Origin: an uncultured Bacteroidota bacterium
Lineage (GTDB): Bacteria > Bacteroidota > Bacteroidia > Chitinophagales > Chitinophagaceae
DNA: 8,498 nt
Assembly (NCBI GenBank): GCA_903879995.1
Contig: CAIRNW010000177.1
Location: 1 to 8,498, forward strand
Direction: 5' to 3'
The notes beneath the pieces are model-generated. The model was not told where the DNA came from. It was given only the letters and a program-made list of their open reading frames with translations, and did not search any database. Shown here one piece after another: positions 4,983-8,498 of the stretch; position 1 is the stretch's first letter; every line of letters begins with the position of its first letter. Made by a program: the position numbers and the translations under genes.

Positions 4983-6989
4983 TTATTCATATTTATAATA
5001 AATTACAATTTTGAACTGTTGGGAAGATTTAAGTTCAACATTAGGACTTATTAATTCAACAGAAGATTTTTCAGGTTTAATATGAATACTTTCCAAAAAG
5101 TTTTTCATAGAATATAATTTTAACAATGCCATCTGTACTAAATTCGTAGGCATACCTGTTTGTAACTTTAGGGTTTTATTTGCCACAATAAAAGAATTAT
5201 TGTTATTTTTTTTGAAAATGTATTTGATTTCAGGCTTAGGTCCAAATTCACCCCCATAAACACCCCTCCTGATTTTTTCCGCAACAGATTCATCTTCCCT
5301 CATTAAAACAACATAACTGATTGAGTCAACTGCTACACCATTTTTTAAAAATCCAGTATTCATTTTCCCAATAAAATCGAGTAAGGACTTGACATCATCC
5401 AACTCAGGATCCTTAGCTACAAGATATTTTTCGAGTGCGTTGGGAAACTGGTACATAACCGAAAAACCGACAGCATTTTTCTCAACCTTGATGCGTTCCA
5501 GATTGCGTGGTCGCTTTGTGAGCTTTGCGAGCTCATTGTTTAAAAAAGAATCCAACTCGTTGATTTTTATAGGCTTGCTACTGATAATTTCGCGTAGCTC
5601 CAGCGGTAACTTTCGCTTTAATACGTCCAATTCGTACTTTTTAGACTTAACCTCCGCAGAAATAAAAGCAATTCTATTTTCCAATTCGTTAATCCGCTTT
5701 TCGATGGTTTCTGCATCAGGGGAATTATTGGGAATTAATTTTTTGAGCTCATATTGGCTACACTTTTCGTTGTACCCCCTAAACCTGGACAATACACTGC
5801 CTAGCTCGGCTGATGTCCAACTTTCAATTAAGGATAACTCATTTTCAATGTCTTTAATCTTGTTCTTTATGGCATCAACCGGCTCGACCGAACGGCCTAA
5901 ATTATTGATTTTGCCGCTTACATTTGATATTGATGCCATTTTTTTAGTTATCGTGTCAGATAAAGTGCTCCAAGTCCTCTCAGTGGCTTCCGCATATTCA
6001 CTAATTTCATTTCGTGCCATTTTACGGCTTGTCCCGGTATCCTTTTCTTTGAAACTATATAAAAACCCTAACTCAAAAGAAGTACCAAAATACGAATTCA
6101 AATCAAAGGATCCGACAACTGTTCCTCGATCAAATGCAGATGCACCAAAGGTGAACTGTAATGGAAGGGAGAATTGCTCAACATCGATGGAGGTAAAGTG
6201 TAACCGCGATCCTAAGCCCAACCAAAAGCGATCATCGAAAAAGCCTCCACGAAATGCAAAATCCAACTGTCCTTTATCGTTAAAACCGAATCTTTTACCC
6301 CACAATAATTTTCGGTAAAGAATAACCGGCTCGAAAGTAGATGTTGCAAACCTCAACTTGAAAGCTGTTCGAAGCAATAAATGCGGTGCAACATCAATAA
6401 AAGCTCCTGCATCATTCCTGTTAGCAGAGTAATAAAGCCGTGGCAGGGAGGCATCTAACTCAAAAACATTTTTGTTCGTACCTTTTACCCTGTAAAATAA
6501 TCCTGGCCCAGCAGTTCCTATCAAAATTGATGAACCCTCATAATTTAGAGGTATGTCATCGAATCGTGTATCTTGGTCAATTTTGATACGTTGTGACAAT
6601 ATACCCGCAATTATTCCTAAACTTAATTGGGTATTTTCAGATTCCACAAGACTGTACCCGAATGATATGTTCCCATCAAAATATCTGGTTAAATGGGCTC
6701 TATCAGACGTAAAACCAAATCCTAATGCTATCCTTTTTGATTCAAGATTAAGTGAATTGGATAAATCAGCATTAAAGTTGAGTGTAACCGGAGCATCCTT
6801 ATCTTTAAGATCCATCCATTGCCGCCTATAATTCAGCAGAAAAAAACCATCCCCATATCTTGAGGGATTAAAGGTCTGTGGAAAATATACATGTTGGTTG
6901 ATACCGGGGAGGCCTTGAGAAAATAAAAAAACCGGCAATGCAGTATTTATCTTTAATAAGATGAGCAACAGGTATTTTGAATATTTCAT
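4983..6989 (-). CDS. PorP/SprF-like T9SS outer-membrane protein with a long C-terminal extension
   Basis: This 668-residue protein has a signal peptide at about 1-25 (MKYSKYLLLILL, ending FSQ before Gly26). The next ~290 residues read as an outer-membrane beta-barrel: alternating aromatic and small residues, with the PorP/SprF-type opening QHVYFPQTFNPSRYG and LLNYRRQW near residues 32-58, and a last strand GTSFELGFLYSF at about 302-313. PorP/SprF proteins are usually about 300-350 residues, so the remaining ~350 are extra. They hold coiled-coil-like helices (about 320-400 and 425-500) and a mixed domain at about 500-668. Its end (NLVQMALLKLYSMKNFLES, then QFKIVIYY) is loosely OmpA-like. PorP-like partners are known to help export and surface-anchor their cognate CHU_C proteins, and one is encoded just upstream. 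The frame is open to 7178 inside that gene. I chose ATG 6989 for its short positive N-terminus; ATG 7007 is also possible. Confidence 0.8.
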   Translation of the reverse strand: MKYSKYLLLILLKINTALPVFLFSQGLPGINQHVYFPQTFNPSRYGDGFFLLNYRRQWMDLKDKDAPVTLNFNADLSNSLNLESKRIALGFGFTSDRAHLTRYFDGNISFGYSLVESENTQLSLGIIAGILSQRIKIDQDTRFDDIPLNYEGSSILIGTAGPGLFYRVKGTNKNVFELDASLPRLYYSANRNDAGAFIDVAPHLLLRTAFKLRFATSTFEPVILYRKLLWGKRFGFNDKGQLDFAFRGGFFDDRFWLGLGSRLHFTSIDVEQFSLPLQFTFGASAFDRGTVVGSFDLNSYFGTSFELGFLYSFKEKDTGTSRKMARNEISEYAEATERTWSTLSDTITKKMASISNVSGKINNLGRSVEPVDAIKNKIKDIENELSLIESWTSAELGSVLSRFRGYNEKCSQYELKKLIPNNSPDAETIEKRINELENRIAFISAEVKSKKYELDVLKRKLPLELREIISSKPIKINELDSFLNNELAKLTKRPRNLERIKVEKNAVGFSVMYQFPNALEKYLVAKDPELDDVKSLLDFIGKMNTGFLKNGVAVDSISYVVLMREDESVAEKIRRGVYGGEFGPKPEIKYIFKKNNNNSFIVANKTLKLQTGMPTNLVQMALLKLYSMKNFLESIHIKPEKSSVELISPNVELKSSQQFKIVIYYKYE

Positions 6990-7026
6990 ACAACAGTTTT
7001 TTTTCATTAAAACTAAGCAGTTTAAT

Positions 7027-8412
7027 TCACCCGCCTTTTCGAAACATAGTAACTGCGCCTTTAATAGGAGGTTCATTATTATTTTTTTTAATAATATAAT
7101 AATAAACACCATCTGGGTGGCCATTAACGTCCCATTGATTTTCTCCACTGATTTCTCCACTGGCTGGGATTTTGCCACTGTAAACGAGTCCGCCGGAACG
7201 GTTGAAAATTAGAATTTCAAAATTTTCTTTATTTAAATCTTTTGATGAAGAAATCTTCCACACATCATTATTGCCATCGCTATCCGGTGTAAATACCTCC
7301 GGCACATAGAGTGCTATGTCGTTTGAAACAACTTTCATTGATATAGGCAAAGTATCACCTCTGCAAATAAGCTGATCCTTCCTTATCCCAGGGACAAGAA
7401 GATATTGGATTACTCCAGTACCCTGTCGCAATAATTTTGGTGTTAGCTCTAGCAACTTCCCATTATTCAAGGAAGTAAAGCCCGTACTTTCTATGTTCTT
7501 CAAGCCGGACTCTGTCCATTCAATAAAGTCAGCAACTTCGGTTCCAATACTGCCATACAGCTTGAATACCAAGCTCTTCGTTATATTCTCTTGCAAAACA
7601 AAGGAATTTACGGCAGGTGGTTCACCCGCTCGAAGAATATTAAGCTTGGCAATTTCTTGACAGTTCTTATATATTGCGGTAACAGATAGTCCCTGGACAG
7701 CATTTCCTTTATAGTCAATACTGTTTCCCGTTTGCCCATTACTCCAGGTATATGTTGTATTACTTTTATCGCTTATAGCTTGTAATTTGACCTGGTCCCC
7801 GTCACAAATAGTGCCAGGTGTAATACTAATTTTAAGGTTTTTATCGTCAATTATATTAATAGATTTCGTAGTCTGGCAGATGCCGTTAGAAATCTCTGCA
7901 GTATAAGTTCCGCTTTGAAGAACACTAATGCTAGTTTTGACGCTGTCGATTTTAATACTACCTCTTTTCCAAATGATTGATGTATAATCAGGGTAGGATT
8001 TGATAATACTTAGATTTAACTTCAATTCATTGATATCACAAGTAAGCTTCGTACCAGTACTAGAAATTTCTGCATTCAATGATGATTTTTTAAAATATTT
8101 TGCAGCAGAAGGGTCACAATTTGGAATCACTATTCGTATATAGCCCTTATCAATTCCGTCTGGTATTTCAAATATAGAATTATCACCAGAAACACGTGTC
8201 TCAGTCCCATTTGTATCGCTATATATCAAAGCCGAGCCAATTGTACCTAAAAGGGGTATATTATCCTTTATAATATCTACAATTTTAATTTTTCCACACA
8301 TTGTTGTATCTATCATAAATGAAATCCCACAATTCTGTGCATAGGTTTCAAAATTTATGAAAAAAATTAGCCCGAATAACACTATGAAATATTTACTCAT
8401 TTCCTTTTCCAT
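7027..8412 (-). CDS. Secreted Ig-like protein with a T9SS type-B (CHU_C) sorting domain
   Basis: This 461-residue protein starts with a signal peptide (hydrophobic FIVLFGLIFFIN, cleavage likely after TYAQ at residue 26). The middle consists of beta-rich, Cys-containing modules: about 27-115, an Ig-like repeat at about 117-190 (ending SGTYTAEISNGIC), and another at about 191-262 (CDGDQVKLQA, then TYTWSNGQTG). Such modules are typical of cell-surface adhesins of Bacteroidota. Residues 368-461 form the gliding-motility-associated C-terminal domain: YVPEVFTPDSDGNNDVW (369-385), FEILIFNRSGGLVYSG (388-403) and the end NGHPDGVYYYIIKK (430-443). This domain directs export through T9SS. The stop is 19-37 bases before the PorP/SprF-like gene, so the two form a likely operon and a substrate-partner pair. 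The start may instead be the fifth codon (ATG 8400), which also gives a good signal peptide. The ligand is unknown. Confidence 0.9.
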   Translation of the reverse strand: MEKEMSKYFIVLFGLIFFINFETYAQNCGISFMIDTTMCGKIKIVDIIKDNIPLLGTIGSALIYSDTNGTETRVSGDNSIFEIPDGIDKGYIRIVIPNCDPSAAKYFKKSSLNAEISSTGTKLTCDINELKLNLSIIKSYPDYTSIIWKRGSIKIDSVKTSISVLQSGTYTAEISNGICQTTKSINIIDDKNLKISITPGTICDGDQVKLQAISDKSNTTYTWSNGQTGNSIDYKGNAVQGLSVTAIYKNCQEIAKLNILRAGEPPAVNSFVLQENITKSLVFKLYGSIGTEVADFIEWTESGLKNIESTGFTSLNNGKLLELTPKLLRQGTGVIQYLLVPGIRKDQLICRGDTLPISMKVVSNDIALYVPEVFTPDSDGNNDVWKISSSKDLNKENFEILIFNRSGGLVYSGKIPASGEISGENQWDVNGHPDGVYYYIIKKNNNEPPIKGAVTMFRKGG

Positions 8413-8425
8413 TTTTATGATTAAA

Positions 8426-8432
8426 CAAAGTA
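8426..8432 (-). promoter_or_regulatory. Weak candidate -7 box for the adhesin/PorP operon
   Basis: TACTTTG on the minus strand lies 13 bases before the ATG at 8412 and is one base short of the TAnnTTTG consensus. No -33 element is evident. The remaining bases to the window end (8433-8498) show no gene. Confidence 0.25.
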
Positions 8433-8498
8433 TGTTTTACGCCAGCAGGTTTTATACATTAGACTTGTTGCGAGGGGTCAGCGAGGTGGGAAAAAAGA

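Noticed and set aside
5389..6318. Plus-strand open frame of 309 codons opposite the PorP-like gene
   Set aside because: Low-complexity Ser/Leu-rich translation, antisense to a well-supported gene.
6990..7178. N-terminal extension of the PorP-like protein into the adhesin gene
   Set aside because: These codons overlap the CHU_C coding sequence in another frame, and they would bury the signal peptide that begins at 6989 or 7007.

Overview
The window looks like a piece of a Bacteroidota chromosome, probably Cytophagia- or Saprospiria-like. The case rests on a type IX secretion (T9SS) type-B sorting domain next to a PorP/SprF-type barrel, perfect TAnnTTTG -7 boxes, and A-rich start regions without Shine-Dalgarno sequences. 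Every intact gene lies on the minus strand, so transcription runs from high to low coordinates.

Left part (1-1887, G+C-rich). The 5' end of a P-loop ATPase gene runs off the left edge. Upstream of it is a 491-residue secreted protein that joins an M48-like zinc peptidase domain to a C-terminal formylglycine-generating-enzyme/C-type-lectin-fold (SUMF1-like) domain. The last ~40 codons of this gene look like the variable region of a diversity-generating retroelement (DGR). An invariant frame alternates with very diverse residues at the places where relatives carry Asn, nearly all of those codons are NNC, and G+C rises to about three quarters. No reverse transcriptase or template repeat is in the window, so this is a candidate only.

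Middle (1888-2615). There is no intact gene. It holds the promoter region of the peptidase/lectin gene, a strong G+C-rich hairpin, and a decayed, frameshifted C-terminal half of an IS3-family transposase (OrfB) on the plus strand. Base composition changes across this stretch: the left side is G+C-rich and the right side is A+T-rich.

Right part (2616-8498). First come two adjacent membrane-protein genes of unknown function, spaced 11 bases apart and presumably an operon. Then comes a T9SS substrate pair. The upstream gene encodes a secreted Ig-like adhesin-type protein with a gliding-motility-associated C-terminal (CHU_C) sorting domain. The downstream gene encodes a PorP/SprF-like outer-membrane barrel with an unusual ~350-residue C-terminal extension (coiled coil plus a possible degenerate OmpA-like end). 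The likely picture is that the adhesin is exported by T9SS and held on the surface by its cognate PorP-like partner.
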